Positions 1 to 6,177 of a DNA stretch of 12,174 nucleotides are shown here, in pieces. The stretch spans positions 1 through 12,174 of the forward strand of contig CALRHY010000014.1 of the NCBI GenBank assembly GCA_943359495.1. The letters are read 5' to 3'. The stretch is from Candidatus Uhrbacteria bacterium RIFOXYB12_FULL_58_10 (GTDB taxonomy: Bacteria > Patescibacteriota > Patescibacteriia > 2-12-FULL-57-11). Under the pieces are notes generated by a model, which did no database searches, was not told the origin of the DNA, and worked only from the letters and a program-made list of their open reading frames with translations. Both the position numbers and the translations under genes were made by a program. Numbering within the stretch: position 1 is the first letter of the stretch; each line of letters begins with the position of its first letter.

Positions 1-1
1 T

Positions 2-589
2 GCGAGCGATGGTATCAGCGAACCACCTATTGCTGGTGCTGAAGATGGCACGCAAGAGAATCCCGGAGTGAATCCGCATGTTTGGCTCGATCCAATCCGT
101 GCAAAAGAGATGACGATCTTTATTGGCGAGCAGCTTGCTGCTGCCGATCCTGCACATGCGGCACAGTATCGGAGCAATGTAATGGCGTATGAAAAAAAAC
201 TGACACTGCTGGATCAGGAATACTTTCATCAGCTTGGATTATTACAAACGACACAGTTACATTTTGTTGCCTTTCATCCCGCCTTTAACTATCTCGCGGA
301 ACGATATGGTTTGACGCAAGTCGCGGTGATCGAAGCATTTCCAGGGAAAGAACCGAGTGCACAATATCTCGCGTCTATCGTGGACGTCATTCGCAACAAG
401 AACGTCCGTGCCTTATTTTCTGAGCCGCAGTTTTCTCCGCGGGTGATAGAAACCGTGGCGACGGAAACGGGTCGATTGATTCGTCCATTGGACACCGTGG
501 AAACAGGTGATTTTTCCACCGATACGTACGTACGAGCGATGCAAAATAATCTACAGATGCTCATGGCTGCATTTTCACAGCCGCAATAG
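2..589 (+). CDS. znuA: Metal (Zn/Mn) ABC transporter substrate-binding protein, 5' truncated
   Basis: This is the C-terminal 195 residues of a cluster A-1 (ZnuA/TroA family) metal-binding protein. The frame is open from base 2, so the true start lies before the window. The family captures Zn2+ or Mn2+ outside the membrane and hands it to an ABC permease. The motif NPHVWLDP (residues 24-31 of the visible part) is the family's hallmark and holds a metal-ligand histidine (H26). A second ligand histidine is in AFHPAFNYLAERYG (H92). An acidic ligand is probably E141 (FSEPQFSP) or D164 (PLDTVETG). The visible part before NPHVW is acidic and lacks the histidine-rich loop common in Zn-specific members, so Zn versus Mn cannot be decided. 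It is followed after 4 bases by the ATPase and then the permease, giving a complete importer. The signal peptide or lipobox and any Zur-type operator would lie upstream and cannot be seen. The family call is sure; the metal is not. Confidence 0.93.
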   Translation, partial: ASDGISEPPIAGAEDGTQENPGVNPHVWLDPIRAKEMTIFIGEQLAAADPAHAAQYRSNVMAYEKKLTLLDQEYFHQLGLLQTTQLHFVAFHPAFNYLAERYGLTQVAVIEAFPGKEPSAQYLASIVDVIRNKNVRALFSEPQFSPRVIETVATETGRLIRPLDTVETGDFSTDTYVRAMQNNLQMLMAAFSQPQ

Positions 590-593
590 CACC

Positions 594-1328
594 ATGGCTT
601 TTTTGACTGTTCACGACATTAGTGTCCGTTACGGCGAGCGCGTCATTCTTGATCGCGTCTCCTTTTCTGTGGAGCGCGGCGACGTGGTGGCGATCATTGG
701 TCCGAACGGTTCGGGAAAGACGACGTTGGTACGTGCAATTCTTGGACTGACCTCTGTTGCAGGAGAGATTCTTTGGGAGCAGAAACCGAGTATTGGCTAC
801 GTACCGCAATATGTCGATTTTGATCGTTCCTTTCCGCTTACCGTCGAAGAGCTTTTGCTGCTTCGCCTCCCTGGTCATCCTTTTTGGCGACATGATGACA
901 CGGCACATGAGGCGGTGATGCACGTGCTTCACGATGTTGGTGCAGAAAAGTTGATTGAAAAACCGATCGGCGTCCTTTCTGGTGGCGAGTTGCAACGTGT
1001 CTTGATCGCCAATGCGCTGTTGCCAAATCCGAGTTTGTTGGTCCTGGATGAACCATCATCCGGGATTGATATCGAAGGTGAAGAAACGATTTACAGCTTG
1101 ATCCACCGCTTGGCCGAAGAGCGGGGGATGACGGTGTTGCTTGTCTCACATGATCTCGACATTGTGTTTCGCTATGCGAGTAAGGTGGTGTGTGTGAACC
1201 GAAAACTGATTTGCCAAGGAGTTCCTTCCAAGGTCCTGACCGCGCAGATGATCTCGAAGGCGTACGCAACGCCGGCGCGTTATAAGCACGGCAAAGAAAC
1301 GGCGGCGCACGGCCATCATCATTCCTGA
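594..1328 (+). CDS. znuC: Metal (Zn/Mn) ABC transporter ATP-binding protein
   Basis: This 244-aa nucleotide-binding subunit powers the importer. It has Walker A GPNGSGKT (36-43), a Q-loop at PQ (71-72), the ABC signature LSGGE (128-132), Walker B LLVLDEP (148-154) and the switch histidine in VSHD (H186). These are in the order and spacing of a full ABC ATPase. The ATG at 594 is chosen because homology begins at once (MAFLTVHDISVRYG). The frame is open further upstream, but that extension would lie inside znuA. There is no Shine-Dalgarno sequence before the start, and translation is probably coupled to the znuA stop 4 bases away. The C-terminus is odd: it ends in a histidine-rich tail (KHGKETAAHGHHHS, 231-244) with five histidines. 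This could bind the transported metal on the cytoplasmic side, which favours a zinc-type role, but that is inference. The permease gene follows after 3 bases. Confidence 0.95.
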   Translation: MAFLTVHDISVRYGERVILDRVSFSVERGDVVAIIGPNGSGKTTLVRAILGLTSVAGEILWEQKPSIGYVPQYVDFDRSFPLTVEELLLLRLPGHPFWRHDDTAHEAVMHVLHDVGAEKLIEKPIGVLSGGELQRVLIANALLPNPSLLVLDEPSSGIDIEGEETIYSLIHRLAEERGMTVLLVSHDLDIVFRYASKVVCVNRKLICQGVPSKVLTAQMISKAYATPARYKHGKETAAHGHHHS

Positions 1329-1331
1329 TTT

Positions 1332-2141
1332 ATGTTCGCCTTTCTTCAGTACGACTTTTTTCTTCGCGCACTGCTTGCAGGTGCTTTGGTTGGATTACTT
1401 GCAGCAAATCTCGGCGTGTTCGTGATCCTGCGGAAGATGACTTTTTTTTCCGAAGCCATTTCGCATTCTTCGTTGACAGGGATCGTACTCGGTTTGTTGC
1501 TCGGTATCAATCCGCTTCTTGGTGCTGTTGGTTTTTCTATCTTGATCGCGCTCGGCATCGCCTCGCTTGCCAAGCGGCGCACGGTTTCTCTTGATACTTT
1601 GATTGGCGTGTTTTTTTCTACAGCACTCGCCCTCGGCGTCATCCTCATTGGAAAACTCAAGGGCTATCGCGTCGACCTTTTTGGCTATCTCTTTGGTGAT
1701 ATTCTTGGTGTCTCGCGGACGGATATTTATTTGATTGTCGCACTGACGGTCGTCACTATGGTGTTATTGTTTCTCTTCTTCCGCGTCTGGGCAAAGATTG
1801 CCTTCCACGGAGATTTGGCTGCAGTCGAAGGGATTCGCGTCGCGTTGCATGACCGTTTGTTCTTGTGCGTGCTTGCGTTGGTAATTGCGCTCGGTATCAA
1901 ATTGGTCGGCGCAGTGCTTATTGGCCCGCTGGTGATTATCCCCGCGGCAACGGCAAAGAATCTGAGTTGGAATTTGCGGAGTGTTTTCGTCTTGTCGTCC
2001 GTGATCGGCGTCAGTGCGGCATTGCTTGGACTCGTGTTGTCTTTTTACACAAGCACCGCATCCGGCCCGACGATCGTCTTGGTTTCTGCTGCAGCGTTCG
2101 GGCTTTCTTTTCTTGCCCGAGCCAAGACCGTACGAACCTAA
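1332..2141 (+). CDS. znuB: Metal (Zn/Mn) ABC transporter permease
   Basis: This 269-aa polytopic inner-membrane protein belongs to the ABC-3 (ZnuB/TroC/MntB) family and forms the channel for the imported metal. About seven to eight hydrophobic segments are visible. Family landmarks include the early stretch FVILRKMTFFSEAISHSSL (family form: VLRRMAFFGDALSHA), the segment VDLFGYLFGDILGVS, and VLIGPLVIIPAATAKNL, the conserved late helix. It lies 3 bases after znuC and 3 bases before the PAP2 gene, so the importer is cotranscribed with cell-envelope genes. No Shine-Dalgarno sequence precedes the start. Length is normal for the family. The assignment is secure; metal specificity rests on the weak argument from the ZnuC tail. 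Confidence 0.94.
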   Translation: MFAFLQYDFFLRALLAGALVGLLAANLGVFVILRKMTFFSEAISHSSLTGIVLGLLLGINPLLGAVGFSILIALGIASLAKRRTVSLDTLIGVFFSTALALGVILIGKLKGYRVDLFGYLFGDILGVSRTDIYLIVALTVVTMVLLFLFFRVWAKIAFHGDLAAVEGIRVALHDRLFLCVLALVIALGIKLVGAVLIGPLVIIPAATAKNLSWNLRSVFVLSSVIGVSAALLGLVLSFYTSTASGPTIVLVSAAAFGLSFLARAKTVRT

Positions 2142-2144
2142 ACT

Positions 2145-2675
2145 ATGCGTCTTGATCTCGCTCTTTTTCACGCCGGCCGTCGTCTTGCGGGAAAGTCTCA
2201 TTGGGGCGACGTACTGATTATCTTTGCTGCGACCTGGCTTTTCTATCTCCTGCTGCTTGTTGCCATCGTGGGTGCAGTCCAAGGGGATGCTGCATTCGTT
2301 CATCACTCGTTGCGCGTCCTCTTCGTGACGGTTATTGCCTTGATTGTTGCCGAGGCAATTTCTTGGGCGACCAGCCTCTTTTGGTTCCGCATGCGGCCGT
2401 TTGAGCGCCTGCGTTTTACGCCGCTCGTGTGGATGCCACCACACTGGAAATCATTTCCCTCAGACCACACGACGATCGGTTTCACTATTGCTTGCACTTT
2501 TCTTTTTTTACATCATCCACTTGCCTCAGTGTTGCTTATTATCGCGTCGCTCGTCGCCATCGCTCGGGTGATTGCTGGCGTCCACTATCCGTCTGATGTT
2601 GCCGCGGGCGTGGTTTTGGCAGGTGTGGTATCGTTTCTGACCGTGGCTTTGACTCGTGCACTTCCCCTCGTATGA
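2145..2675 (+). CDS. PAP2-family membrane phosphatase, BcrC-like (probable undecaprenyl-diphosphatase)
   Basis: This 176-aa integral membrane phosphatase has about five hydrophobic segments. PAP2 active-site motifs are visible: motif 2 is FPSDH (104-108; the PSDH form is typical of BcrC-type undecaprenyl-diphosphatases rather than the general PSGH), and motif 3 is ARVIAGVHYPSD (R141, nucleophile H147, D151). Motif 1 (K-x6-RP) keeps R84-P85, but the lysine position is serine (S77), with R82 nearby. Motif 3 has alanine where most members have serine before the arginine. The likely role is dephosphorylation of undecaprenyl diphosphate, or another lipid phosphate, at the outer face of the membrane. 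Its stop overlaps the start of uppP by 4 bases, so an unrelated enzyme for the same reaction is translationally coupled to it. A lipid phosphatase of other specificity (for example phosphatidylglycerophosphate) is the main alternative. Confidence 0.85.
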   Translation: MRLDLALFHAGRRLAGKSHWGDVLIIFAATWLFYLLLLVAIVGAVQGDAAFVHHSLRVLFVTVIALIVAEAISWATSLFWFRMRPFERLRFTPLVWMPPHWKSFPSDHTTIGFTIACTFLFLHHPLASVLLIIASLVAIARVIAGVHYPSDVAAGVVLAGVVSFLTVALTRALPLV

Positions 2676-3451
2676 TGGACATCCCGCAAGCAATCGTCCT
2701 CGGTATCGTGCAGGGCGCAGCCGAGTTCTTGCCGATTTCTTCCTCGGCGCACCTCGTCCTTGCCCCCTGGTTTTTTGGTTGGGAAGATCCTGGACTCACG
2801 ATCGACGTCGCCTTGCACCTTGGGACATTGGCTGCACTCCTTCTGTTTTTTTGGCGCGATTGGTTGGACATCATCCGTACGGGATTTGGTGGGAAGGGAA
2901 CTGCACCACGCAACCTTTTGTGGTATATCGCGATCGCGTCCATTCCAGGTGCCGTTGTTGGTGCCTTGTTAGAAAAAGCGGCTGAGGGGACATTCCGCGC
3001 GCCGTTGTTGATTGCGGCGACGTTGACCGTCGGCGGACTGTTTTTATTATGGGCAGATCAGAACAAACTGGCGACACGAACCACAGAAACGTTTTCCGTT
3101 CGTGACGCCCTCTTGATTGGGTGTGCGCAAGCCTGCGCGATCATTCCAGGCATTTCTCGTTCTGGCTCTACGATCACCGCAGCGCGTGCCCTTGGATTTG
3201 GTCGCGATGCTGCGGCGCGGTTGTCGTTCTTGCTTGCCGCACCGATTACGGGCGGGGCTGTGTTGTTTTCTCTTCGGCATCTTTCTCGGGCGGATATCAC
3301 ATTGCCATTTTTTGTCGGCATTCTTGTGTCAGCGGGCATTGGTCTGTTGGCTATCCGTTTCTTGCTTCGCTACGTTGCCCGTGCCGACTATCGTCCGTTT
3401 GTGTGGTACCGTATTGCTCTTGCTGCAGTCATTGTCCTCGTCTTTTTTTGA
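2672..3451 (+). CDS. uppP: Undecaprenyl-diphosphatase UppP (BacA)
   Basis: This 259-aa multi-pass membrane enzyme converts undecaprenyl diphosphate to undecaprenyl phosphate, the lipid carrier for peptidoglycan and glycan export. Both BacA/UppP signature regions are present: QGAAEFLPISSSAHL (14-28, with catalytic E18 and H27) and IPGISRSGSTI (158-168, with catalytic R163). H49 in VALHLGTL is also a conserved position. The remainder is hydrophobic helices, and the length is normal (about 260-275). The first of two consecutive ATG codons (2672 and 2675) is taken; it overlaps the PAP2 stop as ATGA, typical of translational coupling. No Shine-Dalgarno sequence is seen. In this family loss or excess alters bacitracin tolerance, but nothing in the sequence says that is its purpose here. 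Confidence in the function is high. Confidence 0.96.
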   Translation: MMDIPQAIVLGIVQGAAEFLPISSSAHLVLAPWFFGWEDPGLTIDVALHLGTLAALLLFFWRDWLDIIRTGFGGKGTAPRNLLWYIAIASIPGAVVGALLEKAAEGTFRAPLLIAATLTVGGLFLLWADQNKLATRTTETFSVRDALLIGCAQACAIIPGISRSGSTITAARALGFGRDAAARLSFLLAAPITGGAVLFSLRHLSRADITLPFFVGILVSAGIGLLAIRFLLRYVARADYRPFVWYRIALAAVIVLVFF

Positions 3452-3461
3452 GATAGTCCCT

Positions 3462-4559
3462 ATGTTGACTCCAATCCTCATGGCCGGTGGTTCCGGAACG
3501 CGCTTGTGGCCGTTGTCGCGTGTGGGTGCACCAAAACAGGTCCACGCACTGTTGGACGAAGAAACCCTACTGCAAAAAACGGCAAATCGGTTGATCCGCG
3601 GCTTTGGTGCAGAACGATTGTGGGTGACGACGCATGTGGATTATGTAGCGCGCGTACAGAAAGAGTTGCCACTGGTTTCTCCGAAACATCTGTCGCTCGA
3701 ACCGGCGCGCCGCGAGACAGCGCCAGCGCTCGGTCTGGCACTTGTTCGCATTCTCAAAGAAGATCCGGATGCGGTCGTCGTCTATGCAAATTCCGACAAC
3801 TACGTCCGTAATGTCGCAGAATTTTTGCGCATCTTGAAAGTTGCCGAAGGGGTCGTTCGTTCCAATCCCGAACGGCTCGCCCTGATCGGCGTCCGCCCCA
3901 CGTATCCGGAAACCGGCTACGGGTATATCCGCATGGGTGATGTCGTTGCGCGGAGTGAGGGGAAAAAGGGGGAAGGTGAAGACGAAGTTTTTTCCGTCCG
4001 CGGATTCGTCGAAAAGCCAGATTTAAAAACCGCCAAGCGCTACCTCGCGAGCTGGGACTATTTGTGGAACCCGACCCTGCTCGTTGCCCGCGCGGCAACA
4101 TTACTGGATTGTTATGCGCGTCATTTGCCAGAGATGTATGGCCAGCTCATGACCATCAAAAATGCGCTTGGTACCAAAAATGAACAGCGTGTTGTTGCAA
4201 AGGAATTTTCTGCCATTCAACCTATCTCTCTTGACTACGGCATTTTGGAAAAAGAAAAAGGCATGGTGGTGATACCCGCAGCTTTTGGTTGGACGGACGT
4301 CGGCTCGTGGCGCGCGGTCCATGAAATTCTTGCAGGAGATCCGAATGCAACGGTTGCCCGCGGTCCGCATGCCGCAATCGATTCTTCAGCTAACCTCATC
4401 GTCAGCATGACGGGAAAACTCGTCACCACCATCGGTGTGCACGACATGGTTGTTGTGGAAACCGAAGATGCAATTTTGATCTGCCCGAAATCACGGGCGC
4501 AGGAAGTGAAGCAGTTGGTGGGGGAGATGGCCAAGAAGAAGTTGGCGAAGTATTTGTAG
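3462..4559 (+). CDS. manC: Mannose-1-phosphate guanylyltransferase (short form, no cupin domain)
   Basis: This enzyme is predicted to make GDP-mannose from GTP and mannose-1-phosphate in the cytoplasm, feeding glycan synthesis. The start at 3462 puts the nucleotide-binding signature at the extreme N-terminus (GGSGTRLWPLSR, 9-20, then PKQ, 24-26), as in the family; the open frame continues upstream only inside uppP. Other landmarks are EPARRETAPAL (80-90), FVEKPD (182-187), SLDYGILEK (256-264) and GWTDVGSW (276-283). At 365 aa it is the nucleotidyltransferase plus left-handed beta-helix form, lacking the phosphomannose-isomerase/cupin domain of roughly 470-aa ManC proteins. Several usually strict positions differ: the SDH motif is NSDN (110-113), EPxxRNTAP has E for N, and the usual WNSG is WNPT (202-205). 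The sugar could therefore be something other than mannose. It lies 10 bases after uppP and ends the co-directional run. Confidence 0.88.
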   Translation: MLTPILMAGGSGTRLWPLSRVGAPKQVHALLDEETLLQKTANRLIRGFGAERLWVTTHVDYVARVQKELPLVSPKHLSLEPARRETAPALGLALVRILKEDPDAVVVYANSDNYVRNVAEFLRILKVAEGVVRSNPERLALIGVRPTYPETGYGYIRMGDVVARSEGKKGEGEDEVFSVRGFVEKPDLKTAKRYLASWDYLWNPTLLVARAATLLDCYARHLPEMYGQLMTIKNALGTKNEQRVVAKEFSAIQPISLDYGILEKEKGMVVIPAAFGWTDVGSWRAVHEILAGDPNATVARGPHAAIDSSANLIVSMTGKLVTTIGVHDMVVVETEDAILICPKSRAQEVKQLVGEMAKKKLAKYL

Positions 4560-4577
4560 CTCGCGTTGCACGGGGTC

Positions 4578-5588
4578 CTATCTTTCGTTTTGAAAAATCT
4601 GCCGCGCCGTTTCCCAAATTTCTGGGTGGCCTTTTTCTTTCACCCAATACCACCACTCCGCGCCCCAGAGATAGATGGGGGAGAGGTGCGTTGCATTTGC
4701 GAAGGCGGCGGCGTTGTGGAGTATTTGTGGGTTCATGAGCGCGAGCTGCTCGGGAATTGGTGCGCTAGTTAGTGCCGATGCAGCCCATGGTTCTGCCTGG
4801 AGTTCGGAGAGAAAGACGTGTGTCCCAAATAGATGGCGCAGGAAATCGGCGCGTCTGGTATAAAATGCTGGTGGGAGTGGATAGACGATTTTTCCGACAA
4901 TGGAATTCCAGGTTTGGCGGTAGAGTGAGAGGCCAATACTGTCGACAAACGGCGCCGACCAGAGTCCGCTGGTGAGTTCGCCAGATTCCGTCGTAAACAC
5001 AGGATGTGAAGGATCCAGAGAGCGCACGAGGTCGATTTCTTCTCGAAGGAATGCCTTGCGTTGTGGCTTGCATGCACCAAACACCGCGAGCGATGGTTCG
5101 TTCTCGACTTGCCAGGCAATAATCCCAGGATGGCGGTGCAAAGTCTCCACTTCTTTTTTGAGGAGCGCTAGCGTTGCTTTTTCTTGTTCGCTCTGTGTCA
5201 TTCGGTCAAGCCATAACGGATCATGGCATTCGGGCCAGCGCGGTGTCCGGCGGCCAATGGCAACAATCGCGTCTGCACCACGCTTTTCCGCTTCGGTGAG
5301 TTGCCACTCGATATCACCAAAGGTAAACTGGCCTCGCTGCTCCTCGACCGCATCCCAAGGAATGGTGAGGCGAAAATGGCGGATGTGCAGGTCATCAAGG
5401 AGTGCGGTGAAAACCTTCTGCGGATCATTGCCGAGGTATTCGGTGTATTGGGTGGAAAACGTTACTCCCCAACGCGGCATCGGTGTCGGCAGGAGGAATC
5501 GTTCAATGGTAGTTGCACACCAGACGGTGCCACAAAGCCCGAGCAGAAACATGGTAGACAGAAGAAACGGGTGGCGATACATGCGCAT
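4578..5588 (-). CDS. Membrane-anchored clan-A (TIM-barrel) glycoside hydrolase
   Basis: This 336-aa protein begins with a basic stretch and one hydrophobic segment (MRMYRHPFLLSTMF..., about residues 8-24), a signal peptide or anchor. A single (beta/alpha)8 glycosidase domain follows. Clan-A landmarks appear in order: strand-2 FRLTIPWDAVE (72-82), the strand-4 acid/base site WQVENEP (159-165, E164), the strand-7 nucleophile FLSELQAEPW (259-268, E262) and the strand-8 tryptophans YLWGAEWWYW (306-315). Both catalytic glutamates are intact, so it should hydrolyse beta-glycosidic bonds outside the cytoplasm. The sugar is unknown, and I cannot place it in a numbered family (GH5-, GH39- and GH42-like features overlap). 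The start at 5588 (ATG, with another at 5582) is preferred because the signal segment follows directly; the frame is open to 5747, but that part lies over the Nudix gene. It is the only minus-strand gene and lies 18 bases tail-to-tail from the guanylyltransferase. Confidence 0.8.
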   Translation of the reverse strand: MRMYRHPFLLSTMFLLGLCGTVWCATTIERFLLPTPMPRWGVTFSTQYTEYLGNDPQKVFTALLDDLHIRHFRLTIPWDAVEEQRGQFTFGDIEWQLTEAEKRGADAIVAIGRRTPRWPECHDPLWLDRMTQSEQEKATLALLKKEVETLHRHPGIIAWQVENEPSLAVFGACKPQRKAFLREEIDLVRSLDPSHPVFTTESGELTSGLWSAPFVDSIGLSLYRQTWNSIVGKIVYPLPPAFYTRRADFLRHLFGTHVFLSELQAEPWAASALTSAPIPEQLALMNPQILHNAAAFANATHLSPIYLWGAEWWYWVKEKGHPEIWETARQIFQNER

Positions 5589-5592
5589 AACG

Positions 5593-5600
5593 ACTATAGG
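5593..5600. promoter_or_regulatory. Possible shared -10 region of two divergent genes
   Basis: The only space between the glycosidase start (5588, - strand) and the Nudix start (5613, + strand) is 24 bases. Its centre is the self-complementary CTATAG (5594-5599). This reads TATAGG on the + strand and TATAGT on the - strand, each a plausible -10 hexamer. Transcripts from either would have leaders of only a few bases. I see no convincing -35 on either side, so this is a weak call resting on base composition and position. Confidence 0.3.
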
Positions 5601-5612
5601 ATACCACGAAAT

Positions 5613-6176
5613 ATGGCGACGCCTTTTCCGGAGGGATGGCAGAAATTGAGCGAAAAGCAAGTCTTTAACAGTCGGTGGGTTTCCATACGCTGTGAAGATT
5701 TGGTGGATCCGAAAGGTGTCCATCATGAGTGGTATGTCACCGAGCACCCGGATTTTGTCGCGGTATTTTGTGTGACTGTCGAGGGAAAGATCGTTTTGAA
5801 TCGTCAGTTCAAATTTGGTTGTAAGACCTGGGTGATTGAGCCGAGTGCAGGATATGTGGAACCCGGAGAAAATCCTGCGCTTGCCGCTGCGCGAGAGCTC
5901 GAAGAAGAGACGGGCTATATCGCGACGTCATGGGAGCACTATCGGACGCTGGTCGTCAGCCCTACGACGCAAGATAATCGCGTGCATGTTTTTTTCGCAT
6001 CTGGCGCAACACCGACGGGGACGGTGCACCGCGAACCAAGCGAAGTCATTGAACAATTGGTCCTGACACCGCAAGAAGTGCGAGCGATGCTCGATCGTGG
6101 CGAAGTGAATACCATTGCCTCTGTTGCGGTCATCGAAATGGGACTGCGTTGGCTTGAAGAAAGGACAGGTCATTGA
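5613..6176 (+). CDS. Nudix hydrolase, ADP-ribose pyrophosphatase-like
   Basis: This 187-aa cytoplasmic enzyme has a perfect Nudix box, G-x5-E-x7-REUxEExGU, at residues 80-102 (GYVEPGE ... RELEEETGY). It provides the Mg2+-binding glutamates for cleaving nucleoside diphosphates linked to another group. The N-terminal beta domain and the EPSAGYVEPGE approach to the box resemble ADP-ribose or nucleotide-sugar pyrophosphatases (NudF type). A role in clearing ADP-ribose or a nucleotide sugar is therefore the best guess, but substrate cannot be read from the motif. The ATG at 5613 gives a normal-length protein; the upstream open frame would run through the divergent glycosidase and is rejected. No Shine-Dalgarno sequence is visible. 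The stop is one base from the mltG start, so the two are almost surely cotranscribed. Confidence 0.9.
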   Translation: MATPFPEGWQKLSEKQVFNSRWVSIRCEDLVDPKGVHHEWYVTEHPDFVAVFCVTVEGKIVLNRQFKFGCKTWVIEPSAGYVEPGENPALAAARELEEETGYIATSWEHYRTLVVSPTTQDNRVHVFFASGATPTGTVHREPSEVIEQLVLTPQEVRAMLDRGEVNTIASVAVIEMGLRWLEERTGH

Positions 6177-6177
6177 T

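Noticed and set aside
507..593. Upstream extension of the znuC frame
   Set aside because: It lies wholly inside znuA, has no family homology, and the ATG at 594 begins exactly at the ABC domain.
1764..2444. 226-aa minus-strand open frame
   Set aside because: It is antisense to znuB and PAP2, with Arg/Lys/Gln/His-rich low-complexity translation typical of a shadow frame.
3117..3461. 345-base upstream extension of the guanylyltransferase frame
   Set aside because: It overlaps uppP in another frame, has Cys/Leu-rich out-of-frame composition, and the conserved N-terminus starts at 3462.
5223..5612. N-terminal extension of the Nudix frame
   Set aside because: It lies antisense to the glycosidase, and the 187-aa protein from 5613 already has full family length.
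5589..5747. N-terminal extension of the minus-strand glycosidase
   Set aside because: It would cover the Nudix start and precede the signal segment with a non-conserved basic stretch; a signal or anchor segment belongs at the N-terminus.
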